Source: Tetraselmis striata (taxonomy: Eukaryota; Chlorophyta; Chlorodendrophyceae; Chlorodendrales; Chlorodendraceae). Taken from it: a DNA stretch of 64,000 nucleotides. The position numbers were made by a program, and so were the translations under genes. The stretch spans positions 1 to 64,000 of the forward strand of contig VCJN01001643.1 of the NCBI GenBank assembly GCA_006384855.1, written 5' to 3'. Positions 23,535 to 33,207 of the stretch are shown piece by piece. The notes beneath the pieces were generated by a model. It was not told the origin of the DNA. It saw only the letters and a list, made by a program, of their open reading frames with translations, and ran no database searches. Position 1 is the first letter of the stretch. Each line of letters starts with the position of its first letter.

Positions 23535-26454
23535 TCAATCGGACACTGCCAGCCTTGTGGTTGACGTAGGGCGCTCACCATGTGTTGGTACTTTTCGCGG
23601 ATGAGAGCGTGTACGGTGGCATATGGTTGAGATCCGTGCAGTATTTGAATTAGAGTATCTGTAATTTTTTGACTGCTTTGGGATCGTTGCTAGGAGATAT
23701 GGTTTCGGTGGTCGGATCCCAATCGAATCCGGCGATGCGTACTGCGTCCGGCTTGCAATGTTTAGGGCGCTTGTTGAGGGAGGGGGGGGGGTTAGCATGG
23801 TCGTGGGGAGCAGGGTGGGTGATTGGGCGGCGCTGGGACCTTCGGTTGCCCCTTCTTGGGTGTCCGCTAGGCGATCGGGGGTGTAGTTGATGCATGGGAC
23901 TATGTGTCTGATTCCGTCGGTTAGGTCGGAGATCAGGGTGTCAGTGTTGGGGGAGGATAAGTTAGCCACATATTTGTTGCCCGCTTCCGTGGACAGTACG
24001 TGCCAGCGACCGCCGTTCAGGACCTTCCACTCGTTGAGGAGGAGTGTAAGCGTGCTGTTGTTTCGGTCGGTCTTGAGGCCGGCCATGGAGGAGGGGCAGT
24101 TGCCTGCCATGTGGCCGTATCTGAGGCGATGTCCGCATTTCCAGCATGTGAAGGACGGTTGACCTTTGCGTCTCATTCGGCTTGAGTGTTTTCCCCAAAT
24201 GAATTCATGGCAGTAGATTCTTTCCGAGATGGTGATGTGCGAGGGGGTGACGAGGTCCGGCATTACAACTGTGGCCAACGCCTGGTCTATGCGGTGGGAG
24301 TGTAGGGTTTCGTCGGAGGCGTGGCAGCCATATATAGCAATGTCCGTGTTTCTGGAGGGCGATTTTCAGGTTGTGGATTCAGCCACACGTCATCGGTTGT
24401 TTCGGGAGTCGCGCCTACGGTTACAAGAATGTCAGGTGGGATTGTGCCGTTGGCTACTTCGCCAACGGTGGTGTCGACTTGTTCGTTGCCTTCGACCACA
24501 ATATGGGCTTTGACTTTCTGGAGGATGGCTCGGAGTCCCAAATTCGCTCGGTGTCAGAGTTGGTGTGCCATGTGTCTTAGTAACATGTATTTTGTGAGCG
24601 TGACGTCGTAAGGTGACCGGCCGGTACATCGTGCGTTCTATTCGGTGAAGGGAGACGGCGCTATCTGAGAGGATGTGCTTCGGAAGGTCAGACTCCACTG
24701 CCACCGATATGGCGTCAAGTTCGGCTCTGGTGATGGTGCGGCGAATTTCGTCTGCGTCCAGTCCCATTGCGATGGGTTTATTGCCCAACGTGTAGACCCC
24801 GGCGCCGATTCCCACCACTCCGCCGGGGTGGATACGGGAACCGTCCGTGTTTGTAAAGCGTTTCGGGTCGTGCCGTCGTTCCAAGGGTTGCATGGACGGG
24901 ATTGGTGTCGTCAGTGGGCGGAGTTCCGGTGCGGCGGGTGGTATATGTTTGTCGCGAGGCGGTTTGGGAGGACGGGGGCCTGGTGTTGCGGCTCTTGCTG
25001 CGTCCGAGCACGTTGGTCGTTGGGTGGTGTTAAGGTGGAAGTGCGGCGTGCAGCCGGGGTACAAGACGCTGAGGGTAGCCGTCATCTGTATTTGTTGAAG
25101 CTTGTGTTGCGTTGACGTTCATGAGGTAGGGGGCGGAAGCCACTAAGTACACTCCCACCGGCCGTTTGGTGCCGAGGTCCGTGTTCGGCGGGGCTGTCTG
25201 GGTGTGTTTGGTATGGGGACCGGAATTTGGTGAGGTCCGCGGGGAGCTCGCACAGTTTTTGCATGTAGGGGTGGTTGAGGAGATGATCTTCCTTGTAGGA
25301 TGTGTCTGTCCACCTGGGGAGGATGAACAATGTGGCGGTAGACTCGTGCCTCTGAGCGTGCACGCTACGAAGAGCGTGTTGCACCGCTTTCAACATATAT
25401 TTGTCGTCGTATTATTCCGGGTTGGCGAGGGACGTTTCAGCCCACAAGTACAGGTCGTTGGCGTGTCTAGCGCCGAAAACTACATCTTCGGGGTACAGTC
25501 ATGCTATGATACTGGGAGGTGTATATCAACTTGTTGAGGGGTCGCTGAAAAGTTCTGTGCGGGCATGGAGGGCGGTCATGATTGCCAATGTAAAGCGGTC
25601 ATCCGTGGCCCATCTGTTTCTTCGGATTTGGTGTTTGGAATTGTCGTCGGCACTCGTAAGGGTGCGCACTTTGTCTAAGAGCGCATAAACCTCCTCCGCA
25701 AACGTCTTATTTGTTCGGTCCGGTATGAAGAGAAAGTGGAGGTGTTCAACCCTTCGGCGGTGAAGGGTATCAATGTGAGGCTGTGCCGTCCGGCTTATTG
25801 TGGAGCACTAATCGTTAGTGTGCGTCCCGGAAGCTGAAGTATAATTCCCCCGTGGGCAAGGAGTCCAGGCCCGGGTTGATGGTGGCGAGTCTGATTTCCA
25901 CTTGGTGTTTGGGGGGGTGCCACGCGGCCGGCTGAGCGGGGGGCGGGATTCCGGGGTTTCGAGTCTGGTTCGAATGCGATGGCTTGAATCGAGTGCGCGC
26001 GGTCCGGATTCCGTAGCCATAATGGATTCGGCTAGTTGCGAGGCTGGTTCCCATTTGACCTCGAATATGTGAGTGGTGTCGTCCTGGTTGTTCTCACGGG
26101 CGCATTTGGCACACCTGGCATCCATGGACGCAAGCGGGGTGGGCAACGTTATGGCACCCTGTGATTGGGCACTTCCAGAATATGCATGCGGCGGGGAGGC
26201 GGCAGTGGGTACAAAGCAGTGACGACGACCGGCGTTTTTTACTTCTCGAGGCGAAAGGCGGTCTTATGTGATGGGTGTGCACGAGGCCGGGATGAAGCCA
26301 TGTGCTTCCGGGCGTTGCTTTCCGCAAGGTTATTGATTTCCGGGGCCCAATAGACGAGGTATTGGTTTAAGACATCTTGTCCTCGGGCTGTGGAGGTTAT
26401 GCGGATTACGTCGTTGGCTGGCATGGGGGTTGTATGGACCGTGAGGGGTTGCAT
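23535..26454 (-). mobile_element. Decayed retroelement: zinc finger, MTase-like, RNase H, zinc knuckle
   Basis: Read on the minus strand, the domains in order are: a Cys/His cluster at ~26.26-26.10 kb (LCTHCRLPAACIF, then CHNVAHPACVHGCQVC); a segment at ~25.5-25.2 kb (YPEDVVFGARH, SLANPE, LFILPRWTD) resembling PCIF1/Dam-like adenine methyltransferases, with NPE-stop-Y where NPPF would be expected; an RNase HI domain at ~24.87-24.4 kb with its three carboxylates in NTDGS, TRAELDAI and LSDSAVS, and the later KVKAHIVVEGNEQVD motif in a shifted frame; and an unusually spaced zinc knuckle at ~24.15 kb (CWKCGHRLRYGHMAGNC). Stops and frameshifts break it into at least six frames, so it is not functional. 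No reverse transcriptase core was found inside it. The methyltransferase call is inference. The RNase H call is firm. Confidence 0.7.
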
Positions 26455-26696
26455 GCGGAATTGGGTTCTGCGGGATTGGGCCGGGGCAAAGGGTGTAGGA
26501 CCGGCGGGGCGAGTTGTGGGCGGCGTGCGGTGCGCGGAAGGACAGACAGCCGTGTGTTTTCAGCTTGTTTTCAGCTTGCCGGTGTAGTTGAGGAGTATCC
26601 GATATGTGAGGAACCTAGCCGGGAGATCAAAGGCGCATTCATTGACCGATCTCGTCCGACCCGGAGCACTCGTGCAAACGAGCACGCATCAACTCC

Positions 26697-26718
26697 CACT
26701 GTGAGATTCAGATGTGAC
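26697..26718 (+). repeat. 22-bp inverted repeat, left arm
   Basis: CACTGTGAGATTCAGATGTG followed by AC. The exact reverse complement is at 33921-33942. Both arms are also close to a GTGACGAA word. The two arms could be ends of a 7.2-kb element or of two related insertions. Confidence 0.65.
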
Positions 26719-27300
26719 GTAAATGTGCCCTACTGGTGACGAACGACGACATACGGGGACGATACGGGACGGACGAGGGACGTGTATTTCATACCCAGTA
26801 GCGACGACTATCGCGCGCGACCTGTAAAGTACTATATGAATTTCTCGTTTCCATAATTTCATCAAATTGATATGCGCACGCGGGCTCGCGTGTCGCCCGC
26901 CGACGCGGAGCACCCGGGCTAAGTACAGGCGGATGTACGCACTCATTGCACATCGCCGCACATCGCTGACCGCACATCGCTGACCGCTGACCCCGCGGTG
27001 TGCGGCGATGTGCGGCACGACGGGCGGAGGTGTGGGCGGATGTAGGTGGTACGGTAGGTGGTAGGCGGTAGGTGGTGTTCGTAGGTGCGCGTTTTAATGC
27101 AGCCGCCCTAACTGCTGATGATTGTGTAACGCCCCAGCACGCGCATGAAGTATGGGGTCGCCTCACGGTCACCGCCGCTCACCGTTGAATCAAGCGCGGA
27201 CAGCCGCGCACTCGCATCTGTGTTGCCTGCCGGTGGTGGGTTACATCCACCCCAACTCTCAACCCCCCCCCCCCCCCCCCGGCCCCCGCGCGCGGCAGCA
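26719..27300. other. Non-coding stretch inside the 22-bp repeat-bounded interval
   Basis: No gene seen. It contains clustered GCACATCGC words near 26945-27010, GGTAGGTGGTA-type repeats near 27045-27085, and a C17 tract near 27264-27280. Confidence 0.45.
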
Positions 27301-27303
27301 GGC

Positions 27304-27714
27304 ATGCCGGCAAAGGGATGGATAGCGAGTGTGTCGAAGGATGGCGTGTACTCATGCAAGCACTGCCGGGGCAACGTGACGGGCACATGTGATAAGATGG
27401 CGCGAGAGCGGCACTTCCTAAAATTCCCGAACTGTAGCCACTCGTTGAAGCGTGCGGCTAAGTTGCGCCGCAAGGCCGCCTTATCACAAGCAGCAGCAGC
27501 AGGGGCGGCAGCAGCAACAGCAACAACAACAGGGGCGGCAGCAGGAGTAGCTGCAGCCGTCGGAAACGGCCCGCCGGCGCCGGTCTCGGACGACGGCGGC
27601 TCGAAGGTGGACGATCTGATGGGCGTGGGGGAGGACCCCGTTGGCGAAGACGGTATGGACATCGACGCGCCTGCGTGGCCGCCGGCGGGCGTGGAACCCG
27701 CGATGAGGGCGTGA
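27304..27714 (+). CDS. BED-type zinc-finger-like protein, transposon-associated
   Basis: An ATG at 27304 opens 136 codons to the TGA at 27712-27714. Near the N-terminus, GVYSCKHCRGNVTG, a spacer, and RHFLKFPNCSH give a C-x2-C ... H-x6-C pattern like the BED fingers found at the N-termini of hAT-type transposases. An Ala/Thr-rich low-complexity region (CAG/CAA-like codons) and an acidic tail (DDLMGVGEDPVGEDGMDID) follow. The downstream Tudor-like segment is in another frame, so this may be the first part of one broken or spliced gene. DNA binding is inferred from the finger only. Confidence 0.45.
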   Translation: MPAKGWIASVSKDGVYSCKHCRGNVTGTCDKMARERHFLKFPNCSHSLKRAAKLRRKAALSQAAAAGAAAATATTTGAAAGVAAAVGNGPPAPVSDDGGSKVDDLMGVGEDPVGEDGMDIDAPAWPPAGVEPAMRA

Positions 27715-27715
27715 T

Positions 27716-27898
27716 ATGGAAAGGCGATCCCGGCGACTTCTACATGAAGGTCATCGCCAAGAAGTTCCGGGGAGTATGGCACTACGGCGTGATAACCTGC
27801 GTCGTTACCGAGTGGGTGTTGGAGGACTACGGCGGGGCGACCCAGTGGCGCGCTGTTTTCGAGGACGGGGGCATTGTGGGCCTTCTGCGTTCAGAGGT
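27716..27898 (+). CDS. Tudor-like domain exon
   Basis: The frame through VIAKKFRGVWHYGVI and QWRAVFEDGGIVGLL fits the small barrel of Tudor-like domains of the PTM/DIR17 type, common in plants and algae, which have a K-F-x-G-x-W-Y-x-G-x-V start and a W-x-V-x-F/Y-E-D-G core. The exon ends at a strong donor (TCAGAG|GTGAGT). A possible following exon starts at 27982 after GTGGCAG in the same phase and reads VVEAMTAAQEHPPVDADG. It lies directly after the BED-like ORF and could be part of the same transposon gene. Confidence 0.45.
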
Positions 27899-28099
27899 GA
27901 GTGGGCCCGGCCTGCGTGCTGGTGGCACCACTCAACTGCGGTTGTATGGAATCACACGCACCCGCCCGGTCGGCGTGGCAGGTTGTGGAGGCTATGACGG
28001 CTGCCCAGGAGCACCCCCCTGTGGATGCGGACGGGGAGGCTCGCTTGGTAACCGTCCATGAAGGCGATGACTTGTCCAGTGAATCACGCACCTTGCCCG

Positions 28100-28900
28100 G
28101 CGTGCGGTCAACACAACCCGGCTGGCGGAGGCCAAGCAGAACACTGGCTGCCATGGCGCGTGCCATGTGCATGTGGTCTTGGGCTATGTCAGCATGGTCA
28201 ACCTCTTCCCCCTCGCGCCGTTCCACCTGTTTTTTTTTGGCTTGGGAAGGGACTTCTGGAGGAAATTTGTCACCGTGCAGGGCCACATTGGATTCCGAGC
28301 TATGAAGCAGGAAGACCGGCGCCAGGCTTTAGTCCCGATACCCAGCAACTTTGAACGCGGGTTGCGCCCTTCGTTTGCAGTGTCCAAGAATCGAAAGGTA
28401 AACCCCTCCCCCCCCCCCCCCCCCCCGGGCGTGGGCGTGGGCGTGGGCGTGACGGCATTCCCCTCCATGACTGCAGGGTCAGGCAAGGTGACGGTAGGTG
28501 CAGCCCGGCTGGGTCATGGAGGACTGCTTGCACCACATGGAAACGTTTTCCATTCTTAACGCCGGTCCGCTGCTCGAGGAGGCCCGGGTGAAGGCGATCA
28601 TGCCCGAGAAGGAGCTCGCGTCCCCAGCGGTGGTGCGTTCGGTGTCGCGACTGGCGGTGCTTGGGCACATGTACAAGCGCCTGCAAGGAGCTGCGTGGTT
28701 CGTCACGCGGTGGGGGTTGCAGAATGTGGTGACGGAGGAGGACGGCCCCGAGCGCAAGGCGCAGGTGGACGCGCTCACTAGGGAGGGGAGGACTCGATAC
28801 CCAGCGCGGCGCCAAGGCGCGGCGGCCGGGGCAGCGCGGCGCCAAGGCGCGGCGGCCGGGGCAGCGCGGCGCCAAGACAGCGCATACAGCGGAATCGGCG
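28100..28900 (+). mobile_element. Transposase-like fragment (exon series)
   Basis: Frames at ~28160-28398 (VHVVLGYVSMVNLFPL, FFFGLGRDFWRKFVTVQGH) and from ~28513 (MEDCLHHMETFSILNAGPLL, AVLGHMYKRLQGAAWF) are protein-like. The first closes at a donor (AAG|GTAAAC) followed by a C17 tract, so it appears to be spliced. The H-x-L-x-x-L-x-x-x-x-FW theme is reminiscent of TNP2/Transposase_21-type proteins, but the match is weak and no DDE triad could be assigned. It is probably part of the element that carries the BED-like and Tudor-like frames. Confidence 0.35.
28796..28876 (+). repeat. Three ~30-bp GC-rich tandem repeats
   Basis: The unit contains CAGCGCGGCGCCAAGGCGCG and encodes RRQGAAAGA. It occurs twice in full, and a third copy diverges after the first half. 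Confidence 0.85.
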
Positions 28901-29464
28901 GAAAGGGATGCATTACAAGTTGTGGACGGCAGCCGCTGAAAACTATGCGGTCATGCCGCAACAACCCCAGCACTGGCTTCTGGATACCTCTGATCTGGCT
29001 GGCGGCGGCGGGCTGCGGGATGCAGGGCCGCATGACTGAGGTGGCGGTGCTGGTGAGCCCGGAGAGTCTGCATGCGGCGGAGGCGGCGCAGCCGCATAGG
29101 CACTAGACAATGCTCTGAAGCGAGCCCCAATTGTCTGCCCAGCGCCTGCCCCAATGTAACGCACCAGCTTGGCAGCAATTGGCAGCTCTTTTGCCCCCCC
29201 TCCACCCCACAGACACACTACCAATACCAGTTTCTCATCCCGGCGGGCAGTTGATGCGTATACCCAGGCTTGTGCGTACGCGGTGCGGGGGGGGGGGGGG
29301 GAATCACTATAGCTAAGCTAGTGATGTGAGATATGAGTGCAGCAACAGATATTGTGCAAGATATAATACGATGGCATGCAAGCGGGTCCCCGCTCTTCCA
29401 CAATCATTGGCCCTGCTCCCTCTTGCCCCGCCCCCGGTGCCCTTTTGCTGCTCTCAGCATCCCG

Positions 29465-29788
29465 AGTGGGATGGGCGGGGCAGCGGTTGCTACCGAGTGA
29501 GGCGTAGCATCGTTTGCAGTAGCAAAGCAGCCTTTCCGGTGTGACGCCGCCTGGATGTAACCCAGCAGTACGCGCAAAGTGCAAGTGCAAGCTGCTGATG
29601 GCGGGGATCCCGCGCGGGGAGGGGGGGGGGGGGGGCGGGGGGGGCAGCGGCTGTGGGATAGGCGGGGCAGCGGTTGCTACCGAGTGAGGCGTAGCATCGT
29701 TTGCAGTAGCAACGCAGCCTTTCCGGTTGCATAGTGTGACACCGCTTGGATGTAACCCAGCAGTACGCGCAAAGTGCAAGTGTTACAC
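29465..29788 (+). repeat. Two direct ~120-bp repeats separated by a G-rich tract
   Basis: GGGCGGGGCAGCGGTTGCTA and the following ~100 bp occur at about 29471-29592 and again at about 29661-29783, with over 90% identity by eye. A G tract of about 17-20 nt lies between them. The second copy carries a short insertion (TGCATAG). Confidence 0.85.
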
Positions 29789-29824
29789 GTCCGTGTGCCC
29801 CACCCAATGACATTGCGCCCGACC

Positions 29825-30943
29825 TCACTGACGGCATGTCTCGCTCTCCTTCAGCTCCTGGGCCGTCCGCCGCCTCACCCTGCGCACCCTACCAGCCGCG
29901 CGTGCCTTCTCGGAAGCCTCACACACGGCGGCGCGAGTCGCGTCGTGGAACGCGTCCCTGACATGGCGGAACTCCGCCCTCACCGTGGCCGTGGTCGGGC
30001 AGAGGACTGCCCGCTGATGGGTCGCCATGCATGGGTACTTGGGGCCGCACAAAGCCGGGGTGCCGTCGCAGCAACACTCCCAGTCCGTCCGTTGGCCGCA
30101 GTCCACGCATGACGGGCGTCCGGCCAGGACACGCACATGATAGTGCATGTGGCCGCCTCCCGCCACTGCTCGTAGTGCTCCGGTCAACATGGCGACGAGC
30201 AAGTCGGCATGTCCCGCAGGTGGCTGCGGGGCGGGTGGCGCGAGCGCAGCCTCGCTCGCCTCGACAACCCCCTCAGCCCGATCAGTCGCCTCGACCACGG
30301 CCTCCTCCGCCTCCTGACGCGGCGCACCAGGCGCATCATCGTCGCCTGGCAGGGCGTCCCCCCCCGCAACGGCGCCGTCGGCGGTGGCCGACGCCGTCGT
30401 GGCGGGGTGTTGTGAGGAGGTGGCCCTAGACATAGGTGGGGCCGGCACCGCCATGTGTTGCTCCACATGCGGTGCGGTTCCTGACGCGACAGCTCCGTCG
30501 CACCAGTACCGGCGCCGGCACCCCACGCCTGCTGGGATTACCACCAACCGGCATGTTTCCTTTGGGAGGCGGTTCACCCGCGTCGGAGGTGAGCGGCGGT
30601 GCCTGTGTGGGTGTGGATACTGCCCGGCCATTAGGGCTCCCGCCGCCTGCCGCTCCGCCGACCCAAGCCGCGGCGTGTGCTGCGCCCCACATAGTCGCCT
30701 CGAATATAATATACATGACGCGGGGACGGGGGGGGGGGGGGGGGGGGGGGGATTCGTGCGTTTCGTATGTCGGCGGAAAGGCGTGCGAAGCTGCGGCTGG
30801 CGAAGGTGGTGGAAATAAGCGTGGCGGCGTCGGCGGCGCATTACCGTGCGTGCATGCGTGCGCAACCCCGCGGCAGCAAGCGCCGGACTCGGCGTGTGCC
30901 GGCGGCAGAGCTGCGAAGCCATGGACACGGTACGGGATGCCAA
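29825..30943 (-). CDS. Hypothetical protein with piggyBac-like cysteine-rich C-terminal domain
   Basis: An open frame of up to 372 codons. Only the C-terminal third has clear structure: CVDCGQRTDWECCC, then ALCGPKYPCMATHQRA, giving C-x2-C ... C-x2-C ... C-x5-C-x3-H. This spacing recalls the C-terminal zinc-binding domain of piggyBac transposases, which reads C-x2-C-x-x-R-T ... LC ... C ... H. No DDD catalytic domain precedes it; the upstream sequence is Ala/Pro-rich and acidic (EEAVVEATDRAEGVVEA). The N-terminal part crosses a homopolymer and is probably not coding, so a start inside the frame near 30470, at the MAVPAPPMS methionine, is more likely. Confidence 0.4.
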   Translation of the reverse strand: MASRTVSMASQLCRRHTPSPALAAAGLRTHARTVMRRRRRHAYFHHLRQPQLRTPFRRHTKRTNPPPPPPPPVPASCILYSRRLCGAQHTPRLGSAERQAAGALMAGQYPHPHRHRRSPPTRVNRLPKETCRLVVIPAGVGCRRRYWCDGAVASGTAPHVEQHMAVPAPPMSRATSSQHPATTASATADGAVAGGDALPGDDDAPGAPRQEAEEAVVEATDRAEGVVEASEAALAPPAPQPPAGHADLLVAMLTGALRAVAGGGHMHYHVRVLAGRPSCVDCGQRTDWECCCDGTPALCGPKYPCMATHQRAVLCPTTATVRAEFRHVRDAFHDATRAAVCEASEKARAAGRVRRVRRRTAQELKESETCRQ

Positions 30944-31440
30944 GTCTGGCTAAGCAACTGCCGAGGCTGGCGGCTTAACCCCCATGTCCGGCGGTTAAGG
31001 GACGGAAAGTGCGTAGAAGTTGATCGGCAAAGCGGGCATATAAGCCTGGCTGTGCTAGGTTCCTATTAAGTAATGGCGGTTTGTGCTGAGTAATTCGTAG
31101 GGGTGGACCATGCAGCGCAGGTAGGGGGCGGTATAAATGAGGCCGGGCACATATACTGCTCCACGAAACGACACTGTCGCACGTGTAGTTGAATAGACGC
31201 CCCCCCCCCCCCCCCCCCCCCCCGCCGGGTCGGCCCGCCGGGTCGGCCCGCCGACCCGCCACGGCATGTAATATCTGTCATGCATCGCCGGGGTATGTGT
31301 GAGTGGATGCCCCGCCGCCACACACCCCCCCCCCCCCCCCCACCCCCCCATTTACACTTGTGCACTCATTAAGTTTGGGCTGGTTTCGGAGCAGTACATG
31401 TACGTATGTATATACATACAATGGAACGTAGGACCTGCGC
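30944..31440. other. Non-coding stretch with long C-homopolymers
   Basis: No gene supported. C tracts of about 24 nt (31200-31223) and 15 nt (31326-31340) flank a short GGGTCGGCCCGCC duplication. Confidence 0.5.
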
Positions 31441-31444
31441 GGAA

Positions 31445-32235
31445 AGAGGCGGGGCTGGCGGAGTGCGTTGGGGGTGCGTAGAGTAGCGTGTTGGTGAGAT
31501 TCGGGGTGCATCGGACGCCGGATGCCCATCCACCCAGCGTAAAAGACGCGTACGTAATATTCACACTATATATATTTACACGCAAATGTGTGAAAACCGG
31601 ACATTCCGTGCCGGATGGGTGGGAATACGGCGTCCGATGCAGCCAAAACCCCAGCACCACGCTATTCTATGCACCGCCAATGCACTCCGCCAGCACCGCC
31701 TCATTCTCTGTCGATTTCGAAAACGCCTTCACATTATCCACCGCTAATTGCAATTGCCACCGTGTAATGTTGTCACGATGTGCGCACACAACAACACTTA
31801 CTACCGGTTCCGACGCGGATGGAGGCGAGGCTTGCGGAGTGCGTTGGGGGTGCGTAGAGTAGCGTGCTGCAAATAATTGGGGTGCATCGGACGCCGGATG
31901 CCCATCCACCCGGCGTAAAAGACGCGTAATATTCACACTTTATTAACACACAAATGTGTGAAAACCGGACATTCCGTGCCGGATGGGTGGGAATACGGCG
32001 TCCGATGCAGCCAAAACCCCAGCAACACGCTATTCTATGCACCGCCAATGCACTCCGCCAGCACCGCCTCATTCTCTGTCGATTTCGAAAACGTTTTCAC
32101 ATTATCCACCGCTAATAATTGCAATTGCCACCGTGTAATGTTGTCACGATGTGCGCACACAACAACACTTACTACCGGTTCCGACGCGGATGGAGGCGAG
32201 GCTTGCGGAGTGCACTGGCGGTGCACAGACTAGCG
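31445..32235. repeat. Tandem ~375-bp units, each an imperfect palindrome (foldback)
   Basis: The word GAGTGCGTTGGGGGTGCGTA starts at 31461 and 31837 and a diverged copy at 32208, giving a period of about 371-376 bp. Within each unit the left arm (containing GTGCATCGGACGCCGGATGC) has an inverted partner (GGCGTCCGATGCAGCC, then CACGCTATTCTATGCACCGC). The two arms can pair over ~130 bp with mismatches. Short frames inside are products of the repeat. Confidence 0.8.
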
Positions 32236-32600
32236 GGAGACTAGATCCATTGTCGCTTATTTACAAGCACGGGCGGTGCTGCCAGACCTGATCGTCTACG
32301 GCCGATATAATATTCACACTATATTAACATCGGTGCACACCGCCGCACACCGCCGCACACCGCCGCACAACGCTGCGCGCGCACATTCGTCGCACACATT
32401 ATCCCGGATTCACTCGCCGTATCCATTACGCCGTGCTACTTCAACAATTAACATTGCGAAATTACACCGACACAATGCCGCACCGACTAGCTCTTGACAA
32501 TACGTGCATATAAATAGTAGTGGCGCGCTGCTCCTCGCCTCCGATGTGTCGTTGACTGCGGAAGGCGGTCGTCGACTGGGTGTTAGTTTCTCCACCTCGG
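32236..32600. other. Non-coding stretch
   Basis: It contains four tandem CCGCCGCACA-type units (32340-32368) and a C17-type tract at 32606-32622 just beyond its end. No gene seen. Confidence 0.45.
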
Positions 32601-32628
32601 CCGCCCCCCCCCCCCCCCCCCCCCTTCA

Positions 32629-32931
32629 CCGCTCACAGCGCCATGGCCGACCTCGCCCCCCCGGGCAAAAGTGGGCGGCGAGCCTTGTTGTCTCGCGTGT
32701 CCGCGCCGCCGGCATCGAGGAGGACGAGAAAGACATGAGGAAACGCGTGACAAGGTGGGCGCGCAACAGAACACTCCATCCTCCACATTAGCACGCACCC
32801 ACTCGTGGCTAACTTGTGCCGCGCGCAGGTTCGTCCGGGAGCGCCGTAAGGCCCACCTCAACGTCAAGGCTTCCACAGTGCCAGCGGCGCAACTCGTGGT
32901 GGCCGAGGAGGCCGCATCCTCAGCCGCTTAA
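32629..32931 (+). CDS. Small hypothetical protein, two exons
   Basis: The first exon frame runs through VVSRVRAAGIEEDEKDMRKR and ends at ACAAG|GTGGGC (about 32755). After CGCGCAG the second exon starts with GTTCGTCC in matching phase and reads RFVRERRKAHLNVKASTV to the TAA at 32929-32931. The start is uncertain because the in-frame upstream sequence crosses a poly-C tract. The protein is basic and short with no recognised domain. It may be a transposon cargo gene or a chance frame. Confidence 0.35.
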   Translation, partial: PLTAPWPTSPPRAKVGGEPCCLACPRRRHRGGRERHEETRDKVGAQQNTPSSTLARTHSWLTCAARRFVRERRKAHLNVKASTVPAAQLVVAEEAASSAA

Positions 32932-33003
32932 AGGCGAAACGATTGTGGCTTGTTGTGGGTGTCTGGGCACAGGGGGCGTCCCGACGCGAAGGTAAGGAAG
33001 CTC

Positions 33004-33207
33004 ATGGCGGCGTCGTCGACGGCACAGCCTCCCGGGGTGGTGAAGATACTGAGGGATGACAAGAAGCGGAAGAGGCCAGTGAAGAAACGCCGAGGTAAGA
33101 AACTGACGGTCGCGGAGTCGGAGGCGGAGGCGGAGGCGGAGGCGGAGGCAGCGAGATCGTCGAAGCGGAGGGTCCCCCGGGCACGCAAGAACAAGAACAA
33201 GCAGTAG
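33004..33207 (+). CDS. Small Lys/Arg- and Glu/Ala-rich protein
   Basis: The frame from the ATG at 33004 reads basic clusters (DDKKRKRPVKKRRGKK), a Glu-Ala repeat encoded by GGAGGC hexanucleotides (33121-33150), and another basic tail (RRVPRARKNKNKQ) to the TAG at 33205-33207. Low complexity makes function impossible to assign. A nuclear or nucleic-acid-binding role would fit the charge pattern. It is close to the preceding small gene, which ends 72 bp upstream. Confidence 0.35.
   Translation: MAASSTAQPPGVVKILRDDKKRKRPVKKRRGKKLTVAESEAEAEAEAEAARSSKRRVPRARKNKNKQ

Noticed and set aside
31445-32235. CRISPR-like array
   Set aside because: The units are ~375 bp, palindromic and contiguous without unique spacers. 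The context is eukaryotic and there are no cas genes.
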